A DNA stretch of 64,000 nucleotides from Ciona savignyi. Lineage: Eukaryota; Chordata; Ascidiacea; Phlebobranchia; Cionidae. The translations under genes were made by a program, and so were the position numbers. Where the stretch lies: positions 87,815 through 151,814 of the forward strand of contig CH003387.1 in the NCBI GenBank assembly GCA_000149265.1. The letters are read 5' to 3'. Positions 24,050-35,796 of the stretch are shown one piece after another. The notes under the pieces were generated by a model. That model was given only the letters and a program-made list of their open reading frames with translations. It had not been told where the DNA came from and searched no databases. The number at the start of each line of letters is the position of its first letter. Within the stretch, counting starts at the first letter, position 1.

Positions 24050-25090
24050 TCACAAACTCATGTGATGAAGGACTTACAGTCACATGAACGGTTCCTTACA
24101 CTTTCTGTGGATGAAATGAAAGGTTAATAATAATAACATAGTTATAAATTTGTTCACTCGGAATAACATATATTATATTTTACAGTAAAATCAAGTTTGT
24201 TTGGTTTTTAACAACCAATCATTAGAACGAATGGTGGGATATGTTGATCTCGGAAAACACAGTGGCAATGGGCAACACACGCCCTGCAGTGATATTATGT
24301 TCAAGGCCATTAATGTGTTTTTTTCCACGCATCAACTGAAATCGTACGAAACGAACATACAAAGCGTTCTCCAATTTGACATGCTTCCACTGCTGACGGC
24401 ATGAGCACTTACAGATCTATGTTTAGTAGCCAAATGAACAACTTACCACAATGTTTCGATCCAATGAGTTGAGATGCTGCAAAAACTACATTTGCTGAGT
24501 GTTGTTCTGTGGGAGCATATTTGCAAGGTACCACAATTGTTTCAATCCAATGAGCTGAGATGCTGCAAACTGAAGTCTTTTTACAAAATGAGCGTGTGTT
24601 ATGCTACACAAACACTTTCTCCAACTCAGTTGCCTTAATGATGAGAGCTCGTGAGGGAGATGCAATGTTTGCTCCCTACTGTCCAATCACAGATCCCCGC
24701 TTAAATCAATCGACCTTCCTTGAAGAACTTGAAACCTGGAAACGCAGTGTAAGTGGTGAGTGACACTCAAAAGAAAAAAAGACCTATATGGACCTGTTAT
24801 GGCAACAAAGGGCACATACATGGGCTTGTAAGCTTTATTCTTTAAAATAACCCACCAGGGACTTACTTATGTTCTTTCCAGGCGATTAAACCAAGATCCT
24901 TTAGAAGCCTTCTTTAGTCAAGTCCGATCAAGACAAGTCGAAGAATATGCAGATTTTAATACCAATATGGTGTTTAAAACCATGGCATTAATATTTAATA
25001 ATACAATTTCAGTTACTGTTTCTTATTTTTATGACTTCCGTAAACTTGCATTTGGTTTTTAGCAACAAAAGTAAGCCTAGAAGAAGCTTC
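24050..25090 (+). pseudogene. P-element / THAP9-like transposase pseudogene
   Basis: Several plus-strand segments in order resemble P-element-type (THAP9-like) transposase. They are RFLTLSVDEMK (about 24090) and NQSLERMVGYVDLGKHSG (about 24205), the conserved 'DEM..I..G.VDLG' region. Next comes CYTNTFSNSVALMMRAR (about 24600), and finally RLNQDPLEAFFSQVRSRQ (about 24890), the conserved 'QD.LE..FG.IRS' region. The intervening DNA has stops and a tandem-like duplication around TTTCGATCCAATGAGTTGAG / TTTCAATCCAATGAGCTGAG (about 24455 and 24540). The N-terminal THAP zinc finger is not found. The gene is inactive. Confidence 0.65.
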
Positions 25091-25329
25091 AGAGCTTTTT
25101 GATAACATCTAATTTTCAAAAAGTAATGGGCAAAACTTTAATAGTAAAATTTATGTTTGTCCGACACTCCAAGTATACAACAAAAGAAGGGCAAATCAAT
25201 AAATTAGTGACTGTTTCAATTATATTAATTGTAAATGCGAAAATTTAATGTTTTCTTGATTTCTATGTTCAAGTGTAAAAATAAGCCAAATGTGAGAAAA
25301 GGCAAACAAAATCATTCCGGAATTAAGTG

Positions 25330-25730
25330 ATGATAACTGGGTTCGGGATTTTGCTTTTCTTGTTTGACTTGACAATGCATTTCAATGACTTGAACACAAA
25401 ATTGCAAGGACAGGGCCTGCCAGTTTGTTCATCAACTGTGCATTCACGTGAAAACATTTCGAAGCAAACTTCCTTCAACTGTGGGAAAAACAGCTTAGAA
25501 ATTTCCCGACATTGGCTGGCTGTGGCAAATCAAAATGTGCTCATCAGCATCCATGAATGAAGAATTCAACTACAAGGAAATTATGATTTAAAGCGGGACA
25601 TGAAAGATTCATTGCTTGAGTTTTATAAAAGGTTACCCTGAAGAATTCTTCCCAAAGATTTAGGTATACGAGAGGAAACTTAATGTTTTGTTCTCAACCA
25701 TGACGCATCCTTTAAGAAATATTACAATTC
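25330..25730 (+). pseudogene. hAT transposase fragment (ZBED5/GTF2IRD2-like)
   Basis: The plus frame contains LFLFDLTMHFNDLNTKLQGQ, the conserved 'L.DLT.H.N.LN.KLQG' block of this hAT group. Further short matches (SMNEEFNYKE near 25555, YPEEFFPK near 25635) follow in other frames. The same block in the 21.3-22.4 kb relic (DIIHHLLELNVKKLQEKNQ) is clearly divergent, so this is a separate copy or family. It is broken by stops. Confidence 0.55.
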
Positions 25731-25734
25731 TTCC

Positions 25735-27829
25735 TTAAACGGGGACACAAAACCGACATACTCTTTCTTGTCCAAGCATGGGTTTGTGTTACCACATCAT
25801 AGCTGCACAAAAAGCATTGCGTGATTCAAACGAAGATGATCTCGAAAATTATTCACTTTCAGTAATGCGCCGCCGAGGAAGAGGCAGGGAGAGAAAATCG
25901 GGGACGAAAAGACCTCGCCCAAAAATATTTGGACCCTGATTACAATGTTTTAATCCAAACCAGATTCGTTGAATCGAATCAATCGACAGCAAACATTTTC
26001 CAAAAACTCCAACACCAATTCAGACAACTGACCTTGACGATTGCGTTATGGAAGTGGAAACCGACACAAAATCATATCACATCCTTGCAGATATATAAGC
26101 AAAACAAGCACGGATCCGCTGTTAGAAATTGGTTATCCGTGGTTACATAGGCGGAGAGTTTGCGAGTGCAAAATTTTATTAATTTTAACACTTAAGTATT
26201 ATTTATTAATTAATGCGTTTGTTTTTACCCGTTTGGAAAAAAATGTCTGAATTATAATAAAATATGTTGCTTTTCCGCTTTCTCTTTTTGTCTTAGTAAT
26301 TTGCGTCACAATTATTTACTTGCCCTTAAAGGGTCAACCCTAATCTGCACTCGTCGATAATCCGCCGATCAAAGGAACAAATACCACCGCCTCGAGTTGC
26401 GGCTGCTTACTGTAATCGCAACATTTCAAGAAAAGCGTTTTTAGTCGTCAATGTAATATATATCTCGATCTATTATTTATTAATTTGCTTATATGTTTTC
26501 TTGATAATAAAATAATGTTTAACCAGCATTAAATTGCGTCACAAACGAGATACGTAATAATGGGCGTACATGGTGCAATCGTCTCTACTAGACAGCAGAC
26601 CCACATGGCAAAATTTTCTTCCGATAATTTTCTTCATGGCAAAAAAACGATACCGAACTTTTTCTGTACTGTTTGAAGCCAAGATTGGTGAGTCTTTGAT
26701 ACTTGATTTATTTATAGACTCTCAAATGTTACTGCTTTTGGTTATTTATTTATTTAGTGCAGAAACATACCTACCCATTTATTTAGTGATTAACTGAAGT
26801 TCCAAGACATTACTTTTAGAAAACCTATCAGGAGGTGACACATAAAAGTCGGCAATGATGCAAAGATAACATTTTTCAGGTTTAATATATTTTTAAAACA
26901 CAACAAACAAATGAAATGTTACAGCATAAAAACGCGGCTTGTAAGCTGCAAATATGAACACTTAAGCATTTTCTTTCTTAAATGTGTTTTGTCTGACAGC
27001 GTTTTTGCCGATAAACTTATTGATAATTTTTTCTTTGTTAAGGGACTGGAATCCTTTTGGAGTGAACATTTTATTTTACTGACGCATGGTTGAACGTAGA
27101 TAGGGCTGATGCGACGACAGACCTAAGGTAGAAGGCAGTGTATTGGCGAATCAAAGCAGCGTGATTTTTGGATAAGTCAAAAAACAAGGTATCATTTTTT
27201 TTAAAAGATGTCATCACATACCAAGATAACTAACTGCTGTAGGCTGGCTGCCATGTAATAAATACTCCACAGCTGTTCTATGTGTGGATGGTAAGCGACG
27301 TTGACTGCGTATTGTAGGTTCCTCTAGCTTTAACTCTATAATAGCCTTATTTATCCATTACAGCCGAAGTGGAAGGCCTTGGCCTTCACTTGAAAAGAAG
27401 CATCTGCTGAGAGCGTGGCTATAAGATCTTCCTTCTATCATGATCTTGGATTTACCAATAGTAACATTACGGCCCTGGACGGCAGGCACAACATGCACAG
27501 GTTGTACGATTCCATTAAACGGAGCCATAAAATAAGTAGAAAATGCTTCTAGGGAAAACAGATGCGATCGCGCTTGGCCTCTTGTTGCAGTGTCGAGTGT
27601 TCCGTCTTCACACACATCCATCCTGAAGCCAATCGCAAACCCCATCTCGTAGGGAAGAGTGGACGGAGAGACAAATATTCGAATCGGTTGAACTTGTTTC
27701 GTTGCCTAGGCGAAAATTGTTGAAAAGAGATACATACATACATAACCTTTTGGGCGAACTTTTAATGAAATTAACTAACTAACCACTTGGGTTAATTAAT
27801 ATATGCAGTGCATTTAATGCTTCGTGGCT
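25735..27829. other. Mostly non-coding stretch
   Basis: A basic RRRGRGRERK segment at about 25870 and an open frame to 26250 show no family. At 26370-26395 the sequence CCGCCGATCAAAGGAACAAA resembles an internal part of the hAT element at 305-1238 (about 905-930), so a degraded copy may lie here. A 95-codon minus-strand ORF at 27358-27645 is unrecognised. Overlapping ORFs at 27549-27743 are shadows. Confidence 0.35.
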
Positions 27830-28814
27830 AGAGTTGAATGACTCCTAGACAAGTAAGTTTAATCGATGTCCTACGAAGTGAATGTATACCGCAGACGGAT
27901 TAACCGCAACTTTGTTTGGTTTGTAAAACCACTAATTAATAATACCACCTCCTCGCATATTTGATGCCCCGTCGTAACTTTGGCCCGCCCCTGCACATAG
28001 AGAGACGCAGCCTTGAATCGTTTGAAAAAGAGAATTCTCCACTTCATACAACCCCAAAAATACTTCTTGTGGCAAATAATCTGAATTTAGATACCTAATG
28101 CAAATAGACAATTATTGTTCTTTTCGATTTATATCCGAGGTTTCATTCATCTACAATTAAACTAAATATTTTTGCTTTCCGACACAAGTTGGCGTAAGAT
28201 CGCATGTGCGCACATTTTAAGAATTTCATCTTGAATGTTGTGATTCATGAATTTATATTTTGTTTCACTATTCATCCATTTTTCTACATGGGAAGCGTAA
28301 TTCGACTACAATTACATAGTTTGAAATAAATTGGACTCTCTGCAAAAGTGTGACCCCTGATAGTCATTCCTTGTTTCGCCAAATATATAAGTACAGCATC
28401 AAATATTCACACGACTAAATTACATTTACCTCCTCAGTGCTCTTTCTTATTTTAGATTCTATGCAATCCTTATGGTGACTACTGGCAGCATGCCTATCAC
28501 ACAAGCTTGCTTCTTGCGCCAATCGCAATATTATCCAGCAGACTTTTCCCCTACTTTCCAAAATGGATTTTGCGGCTGGACGCGCGTTGCCAGTTCATAG
28601 CCCATCTGCAGACCTCGCACCAAGCCTTATCCCGAACATTATCATATTTCAACCAAGGGTGCAATGCTTTCCATGATATTTGAAATTTCCTCCCGGACTT
28701 AACGATTCGGCCTACATCTCCGCTAACGGAATCGTTTTCTTTTGGTGATTCCAACGAAGCTAAAGGTGCGCTACAAAAGGCGGGAAAGTGACGATTGTTT
28801 TTGCGTTTTGACAT
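27830..28814 (-). pseudogene. hAT transposase pseudogene with BED/TTF-type finger
   Basis: The minus strand starts at 28814 with MSKRKNNRHF and reaches a zinc-finger-like block, KFQISWKALHPWL..KAWCEVCRWA, typical of TTF/BED-type fingers at the front of ZNF862-like hAT proteins. Downstream, in shifting frames, come DEILKMCAHAILRQL (about 28200), the catalytic-region remnant IVDETSDI (about 28150), GQSYDGASNM (about 27970) and VYIHFVGHRLNLLV (about 27870). These follow hAT order. Several stops and frameshifts inactivate it. A related fragment lies at 63290-63520. Confidence 0.7.
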
Positions 28815-29454
28815 TTCTGCTAATTAATTTTATAATGCATTAAAATGAATTTTCATATTAAACAGAAAGAAACAAAAGAGCATTGCTGAAACCGGGCCTA
28901 TTGTGTAACGGTCGCCGTAACATAATTAAAGTAATAAGAATACCCACCCACCGCATTAGTGTAGAGACTAACTAAAACCATAAAAGTCGGTTGCTATACA
29001 AAAACTTCAGTACCATCCATATAAGCTACGGGGATTTTTCACATAAAAAAGAAAACTAACTAGTGACGTTTTATGGAAAAAAACGTCATCAAGTTGCTGT
29101 GGTTAAAGTAGTTACTTACCGTTGAAGCTAAGCGCACTTGCTTGCCCGGCGGCTTCAACGGTTATATAACTAAAGTAGGCTAACCTAAAAGACGCCTAGT
29201 TGCCGAACGTATATGAAACAAGCGGAAACGTTTTTTTTAATTATCGAATTTTAGTCTCCAAATTTCCAAGGGTTGCCTGGCAACCCCGTACGTAACTCGT
29301 TGGTTACACATCACCAAATTCCCAAGCCTCGTTGGGCAAAACATCTATCTTCCTTCAAATATTTGCTGTGTGTCAATTTGTTATTTTCTTTGAAAGTTAC
29401 CTACCTGTATTGGTGGTGTTCAAAAGAAGGCAAATCAAAAACAATTTTAACATT
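28815..29454. other. Non-coding stretch with a short hairpin
   Basis: CCGTTGAAGC at about 29121 and GCTTCAACGG at about 29152 form a perfect 10-bp stem with a ~20-nt loop. No gene is recognised. Confidence 0.3.
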
Positions 29455-29780
29455 GTGCAATTAAATTCATCTGGTTTAAATTATGACCATTTTCTTTTTC
29501 TGATTAACCCCGGTGGACATTGGCTTCTGGCACTGGCAGACAGACATAGAAGAAAAATCTCTCACTCTGCTCGACTCCCTAAAACAAAACGAAATTAATC
29601 GATCTGACTAAAAAAACATTCTCAAAATCATTAAAGCGAGTTTTACTTAACACCTACGACTGCGGAGTTTATACAATTCTTAACCAACAAAGTAAGTGAG
29701 AATGCCCAACATTTCCATGCAGGCAGTGGATTGAACAAATGAAAAAGAGCCCATACACTAGAGCACCAAGATTTCGCGAA
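29455..29780 (+). pseudogene. Ulp1-like (C48) cysteine protease fragment
   Basis: The frame reads FLINPGGHWLLALADRHRRK, where HW and the following D match the catalytic His-Asp region of Ulp1/SENP proteases. After a frameshift comes LLDSLKQNE, then YDCGVYTILNQQ (about 29655), the catalytic Cys block (DCGVY). A tail follows: QWIEQMKKSPYTRAPRFREV. Order and spacing fit the family, but stops and frameshifts break it. Ulp1 domains are carried by several transposon groups (KDZ/Zisupton-type, some MULEs, NeSL/Utopia LINEs), so the parent element is undetermined. Confidence 0.6.
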
Positions 29781-29799
29781 GTATATTATATATACAGTT

Positions 29800-29950
29800 A
29801 AAAACCAATTTGAGAGGAAAATTGCAATTGTTCTTCAATAAACAATTTGGAGGAGTGAGTGTGTATTTAATGACATCATACATTTCTCAAATGCCCACAA
29901 TGTACGAAAAAACGAACATTTCGTGTTAAGTGCCGCGCCAATCGTACCAC
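29800..29950 (+). pseudogene. Degraded PHD-like segment downstream of Ulp1 fragment
   Basis: GGAAAATTGCAATTGTTCTTCAATAAACAA here resembles 46420-46450 (only landmarks shown), and both are followed by TGTGTATTTA and then a cysteine/histidine-rich stretch. Here the stretch is decayed; a QSYHSTH remnant near 29950 corresponds to QWYHFTC at 46 kb. It is probably part of the same element as the upstream protease fragment. Confidence 0.35.
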
Positions 29951-31095
29951 TCCACTCATGCTAGTGACAAAAATATTCGTCGTGGAACCAGAAATCCACC
30001 AGCCATGTCAATCAATCCAGCAAGTCACTATCTTGGGGACTGACCGGGAGAGAGCTGCTCATAAATTCGGAGTTGCCTACGTTGAGGGATGTTTTGAGGT
30101 AGAGCCCAGTGAGTGATGATATGACCAAAGCTGTTTTGGCACAATATATATATATATACTTTGGCTAACGCTCAGAAGTCAAATGACAGATTAGCCCTAT
30201 TGAGGAACTGTTATCCAGCTAGAGGAAACAAGCTAAGGAAAAAGCTTAGTACCAAATAAATACATCATTGCTTGTAAGTGCTCAGTTTGGATGTGATCGT
30301 GACTGTAGTAAATATACATCTATCTCACTGATTCAGATTTTAAAGACTTTCATTATACATGATCTCAATTTTATCCCTAGCCCAAAAAATGTTTGATTCC
30401 AAACGTACCCCATAAAATAAGAAATTCAAAAGATATTACGAATATGGGTAGGTATATGTGTATGTATATATGGACAGCATGCAACACCACACAGGGAGAA
30501 ATAGCAACAAGCTGTTTGGTTTGACGGTGGTTTGTTTGATAACAACTGGTAGCTCAAGACAAACTTGTCAGTCATTTAGAAGAGGAAGAAATCTTCCCGT
30601 GTTTGTCGGATTTTGCAACGATCAGATAGAGATAGTCAGTCACGCCTTGAGGGAGAGAGAATGCTTCGTAAATCCCGTCTCTTTGCACAAATTGGTCTTT
30701 CATGCTGTGAAATTAGATATTTTGTGCCTTCTCGTTCCCTGTTCTTGCGTTTTACAGGAGCTTAGCGCTTACATTGGCGACGACGTTCTGAAGTTCCACG
30801 GCTACTTGGTGGCTAGGGAGAGAGAGATCTGCCAATAGTCGGCATCATAGCAAAAAGAAGGATGAAAAATATTATATAGAATATATATCATCCATCATCC
30901 CCTTTTTGTGCCAATTGCCATCGTCTTTGACGTTCGTCTTTTGACGTTGTATGCGATTTTATCTGCGCAAGATCTCACCGAAGCAAGCATATTTGTACAG
31001 TATAATGAATGTCCAAGTTTAAGGTTCAACTATAAAATAACGGATGTGTTGATGCAAAAATACTATTATATTATTGTAAAACGGTTTCTACGAAG
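29951..31095. other. Unassigned stretch with a 126-codon ORF
   Basis: The plus-strand ORF at 30458-30838 (126 codons) has no motif that I recognise and no gene context. A short TA run is at about 30145-30160. The stretch leads into a hAT fragment at 31100. Confidence 0.3.
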
Positions 31096-31099
31096 AACC

Positions 31100-31380
31100 T
31101 CGAACGAAGTTGCATGGCAGCAATAAAAGAAAAAGGATCACTCGATATCTTATTAAACGGTCTAACACAAGTTGTCGAAATTTTTATGGTAGTGCCGATT
31201 TCAAATGCAGAAGTAGAACGTGTGTGTTTTCTTTTTTCACCGCCATGCTACGAAAAGATCGACGGTCGTCTCTAAATAATGAAACGGAAGAAAGCCTCGT
31301 TTGCGTGGAAACGATTTCGACAGTTTTGATCCATCTCGTTACTCTCATGCCATATTCATTGAACTGTTTCTTACAACTTA
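31100..31380 (+). pseudogene. hAT transposase C-terminal (dimerisation) fragment
   Basis: The frame from about 31114 reads MAAIKEKGSLDILLNGL and then VEIFMVVPISNAEVERV, the hallmark C-terminal hAT dimerisation motif (P-x-S-N-A-x-V-E-R). After a frameshift it goes on as MLRKDRRSSLNNETEESLV, again hAT-like, then FDPSRYSHAIFIELF in a third frame. The 177-codon ORF spanning 31110-31643 is one frame of this decayed region, not a new gene. No upstream catalytic part is recognised on this strand. Confidence 0.6.
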
Positions 31381-31643
31381 CCCTTCAGGCTATCAGAACC
31401 AAGCGAAACGTTGCCAAATCTCACAACCTCCAGCACATTCTTCGACACAACCGGGACCGTGCGAAGAGCTGTTTGTTGGTTGCTTTATCTGACGTATCAG
31501 ATGGATACCGACCCGGATTAAAAACAATGCACACCAATCACCCTTATTTTAAACAGTTTTATTTTAAATGCTGTAAATGCGTATTTCCATATATAGACGG
31601 TTCGTATTCTTGCTGTTCGTTGAATTTTTTATTTCAATGTTAG

Positions 31644-33660
31644 AGAAGAGAGAAGAATATTGAGGCTGAATGTGGTGAGCCTCATCTTACACAAGTCCGA
31701 GCCACGATAATCCCATGCCTGGCACTCAGTCAGCAGAGGAGGTGAGGAGTAAAAACAGAAGCAAGATGACATGACAATTAGAAGAATACAGACAGGTGTA
31801 AGGTCTCCTCCTCCATCCTGCAGTGGATTGATTGACAATGGCTGAAATGCTGATGATAAGGTGATTTTGTTTTATCACTCTTATGGATGGGGCCTATAAA
31901 ATCAGTGTAATACATGTTGGTAAAGGCGTAAAAAATACTAAGGAATTTCAAGTAAAAATTTTTTTAAATTATAATTTTCCCTAGTAGCACATACATACTG
32001 ACGACTGCTGGCTGCATCATTTATTTCGTTGGCCAATTTTTCAAACTTGTGCACATCCAAAAAAAACTTTATGTATGTCTATTCTTGATAGTAAGTAAGT
32101 AAGTATTACTACTGACATTTGAAATCTGTCCAGTCCCTTGAGATTTGACAATTAAGACTTATTACGAACATAACCAAAACAAATACAGATAAAGGGGGGA
32201 ATAAATAACGTATTTTCGAAGTCATATATGTGTTATACAACAACATTGATACCATTATGCCCTTAATTACTTTGTCGAAACCAATCATTTTTTAAATGGC
32301 GCAAGACAAATAAATAAATAAGCAAATTTGCCAACCTACACCAAGATCGTTAAAGAAACAAAACAATTACGAAAAGTGGAGGAGATTCTGTTGCCAGTTG
32401 ATGTTGTCCAACAAGGAGAGATCCATCATCATACACACTGGCGCCGAACGTGGGTATGCAGAGTACGCCAGCCTACCTTGGCATTTTGCCAGGGTATATA
32501 TATATGTATGCAGCAGCATCACCTGATTTTTACGCGTTTCGATCATTAAATTGTCCCACGTCAATTACTTGCCTGCACTACAATTCAACTAACTGCGCAA
32601 CACATAAAAGCGTCGTCGTAATGGGAGGAGAGCAAAGCGTTTTTTTGTGTCTACTACATAGCGCAATATGACCACAAGCGAGTAGTTCTGCTAATTGCAG
32701 TGGTGTACGTGTTTATATATGTAATGCGTGTTTTTCGTGCGTGCTTGCTAGTGTTGCGCTATTTGATTTTCTAATTAAGTTTGCAAACAAATTAAAAGTG
32801 CCTACGCCTGCCCTATGAAATTTGGATGTACCACCACAGTTTTGTGTATACAAGTAACATATGAAATTTGTATTAAAAAAACGAGCATAAAAATCGCGCA
32901 TGTTATGCGTAGGATATTGCAAATGTTTTTCGACGAATATCGGATTGATTTATTGGTCGATAACTCTACCGTGCGTGGCCAACCCGCAGCTTTATCGACT
33001 TCATCTTTGTATACATTTAGGATACAGACATGGTTAAGGCGATCTTGTCTCATGGTCGATCGAAGATAATACGGAGTGTACTACTAAAGGATCTTTCAGC
33101 CTCGCACGTTGTTACTGGCAAAGATAGGTAAACTCGAAGCAAAATATTTCCTTGTGTACTGGACATCTTCAAATCGTCAGCTTTTTGGCCCTCCATATAT
33201 GCGATTAATTGACGTTTTTCAAATTGCAAGTTTCCATTTCCTACTGTTATGATGTCGTTGGCGTAAAACTTTTCTACGCAAGTACATTTGCTACATTAAA
33301 GGCAATGATGGAAAGGTCCTTCTGCGGGGATACCTTTCCAAAATGGACGTTGTTGCCTGGCGTAAACACTTTTGCATGTACTATTCGGTAGTACATGGGG
33401 ACGTCAACGTCGTTGCTGGTTTTCCAATGCCATTGTGCGTCTACCACCCATTGATGCCATTGTGCGTCTGAGGAAGGCTCGGCAAGCCGATTCCAACTTC
33501 AACCGCAACACAGGAGTCCTAAATATACCTTACTTATACTCCTCCGCAGACAAACTACTGGCACTAGACGATAAAATGGAAACCAGACTGCTAAACTAAG
33601 TAGATCCCGAAACTTTCCAACGGTAATTAATGGACGGACCTCAATTGAACTTGAACATGC
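31644..33660. other. Non-coding stretch
   Basis: Several short ORFs overlap on both strands (32328-32671, 32802-33069, 33209-33599) without family character. The only feature of note is the PBS-like sequence at 32439. Short GTAA runs occur near 32092. Confidence 0.35.
32439..32454 (+). other. Possible LTR-retroelement primer-binding site (tRNA-Lys type)
   Basis: TGGCGCCGAACGTGGG closely resembles the primer-binding site complementary to the 3' end of tRNA-Lys used by many LTR retroelements, where TGGCGCC opens the site; one C seems missing. It is preceded by ATACACAC, as after an LTR ending in CA. No matching LTR pair or gag/pol is visible nearby, so at best it marks an isolated fragment. 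Confidence 0.3.
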
Positions 33661-34417
33661 AACGGGTTAAAGGCGGATGCACACATGACAAGTTTTGCGG
33701 CTGCGGTCATCTTGTGCGGCTGTGCGACTCCACCATGCACACCACATTTACACCGCTTGGTTTCCAAGGACGCTATTGCAATGCAATGATTGTAACTAAA
33801 ATGGCCTTTTCTTTGCAAATCGAGGGTTTAGAGTTTCAGACTAGGCTTATACCTTCCCAAAACTGATTTTCTAGCCAAAAGAAGTCCATTTAAATTTATT
33901 AGGATTACTAAAATTTCTGCAAAATAATCAAAAAGAGCATTACTGGAAACATCATGAGAATTGACTAAACTGTTAACTGCAAACGTCACCAGCAAGGGTT
34001 TCCCAAAATTTGAATGGCTTTAATGCCCAATTGGGTTGACCTGTTCATTCATATCCGCTTCCCAAGACCTAAAAAGCCAAATTTTTTTTCATCATTGTCA
34101 ATAAAAAATAACAACAACCCTACCTACCACAACCAGAAAAGTGAGGAGTTTATTCAATAGAAGATAAAGTAAAAGAAATTTAAAAGAACAAACACATGGA
34201 TTGAAATTATTACTAAAACAATAAGGAAAGTTTGGTTACATGCATGTCATCTTTATTCAATAGTTGTCTGCTGACTAGGTCCTCCACTTTATTTAGTACT
34301 ACACACCTACCTGGTGGACCTGGACAGTAGACACCTACTGAATGAAAAGGACATGCATGTAACAAAACAGAAACAGTGAGAAAAGAACAATATATACAAT
34401 TTAATTAAGTATCGCTA

Positions 34418-35796
34418 TTATGTTGATGGCTCAGTCATGTGAATTTCCACTGAGAAATTGGAAAATAAAATATTGTTTATTTCTCTCATGTACAATTCAA
34501 CAACATCAGCTGGTTTTGTTCGGAGTTGAGCAGTCACAAATCGACCGTAGTGGTCCAGCCGGTCTAAATTGGACTCCGTGTGCAGTACAGCTAGCTGCTC
34601 AGTGCTCTTTTTCAAAAAAATTAACATCTCTGTCTGTGGAAAAAAAATGTTTACTTACTCTGCATAAAACATTGACCACAACCCACCAAACTATTAACTA
34701 TTCTCAAATAATTATTGTATATTATTCAATTAAAAATTTGACATATTCTTAAAAGGGTAGAAAATCACTAACAGAACACTATCCTTTTACACAAACCGCA
34801 AACCATTACTTTATGTCCCATGTGCAAAGGGTTCAATCACCTGGACTTTCTGCTTTTCTGTTTTTTTTCTTTTGCAGCTGGGTTCCACTACAATACTAGT
34901 ATCAGTAACCGGCATGGAATTTTCGTCCGGTATATCTGATAAATCAGCCGAATCTTCTGAAATTTCACAGAAAGACTAAGTTGAAATCTCTTTGCAGTTT
35001 AAAACAAAACAGTGATATTATTTTACACAAGGTAATATTTAGAACAATATGAATCATGAAAATGGACATGCTTACGAAAAAAATAGATTTCTTGATGATG
35101 ATTAGTTTTTAATTCCATGAGCCTCAGGATAATATAAAATGGTTACTATAAAATGTTAATAATAAAACTGGTAGTAAAAAGAAAAAGCAAGGGAAATGCA
35201 CACAATTGTAAAGAGGTACACTTACCAAGCAAAGAAATTTTTGGTGACGAGGAAACATCTAAATTGTCCACTGTTCTAAAATTGCAAAGGCAACAAACAT
35301 TACTTATATTAACAAATTAACTGCAGTCATATTTTTACCATATTATTGTATAAAAAGTAAAGCTACTTGTCTAAAGGTTACTTGTTTAGAGTTTACAAAC
35401 ATACCATCTGTGTTTCACATATCCCTCTAAAAAAGACAGCTGTTTGTAATAAGGCCATCTTTCTTGGGGAGAAGCACCTGATCCACTTGGAGTTTCACAA
35501 ATTTTTTTGTGTTTTTTCCCATATGCCGTTCTGAGAGTCCTCCAACGTTTTTGACATTGTTCAACTGACAAAAATACAAGAGTGGCAAACAACAATTAAC
35601 TGTACTAAACTAGTGGTATACAAAAATACATCATATTTACTTACCAGTAGAATGCATGTCACACGCTATTTATTATTCGCCAGATGTTGTCCGATTTAAC
35701 TCTATTTTTGTGTTCAGGATTACAGGGATTGTAGATTGAGTTGTGTTGGGATATGAGGTCAATAAGTTTTTGGTTAAAGTTTAGTTCCAGATCCAT
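34418..35796 (-). pseudogene. MADF/BESS-type DNA-binding protein of PIF/Harbinger, five exons, lesioned
   Basis: Family role: the second Harbinger protein binds DNA and helps the nuclease reach the nucleus and the element ends. Traced exons (minus): 35796-35645, 35564-35405, 35275-35226, 34956-34841, 34633-34418. All have GT..AG borders, and frames join except as noted. The MADF core spans exons 1-2: KLIDLISQHNSIYNP, NIWRII and QCQKRWRTLRTAYGKKHKK. A basic stretch (CKRKKTEKQK) ends exon 4. Exon 5 has a BESS-like helix pair ending YMREINNILF. Lesions: an extra 4 bp (TATT duplication, 35667-35674) shifts exon 1, and a TGA spans the exon 2/3 junction, probably from a CGA arginine codon. Confidence 0.75.

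Noticed and set aside
26340-26440. Extra copy of the 305-1238 hAT element
   Set aside because: Only a short internal stretch (CCGCCGATCAAAG and nearby bases) is alike; no ends or duplication, so I mention it only within the surrounding entry.
31110-31643. 177-codon plus-strand ORF as a novel gene
   Set aside because: Its start overlaps a hAT C-terminal motif in a neighbouring frame, and the ORF itself picks up a frameshifted hAT segment (RKDRRSSLNNETEESL). It is better read as a decayed transposase end.
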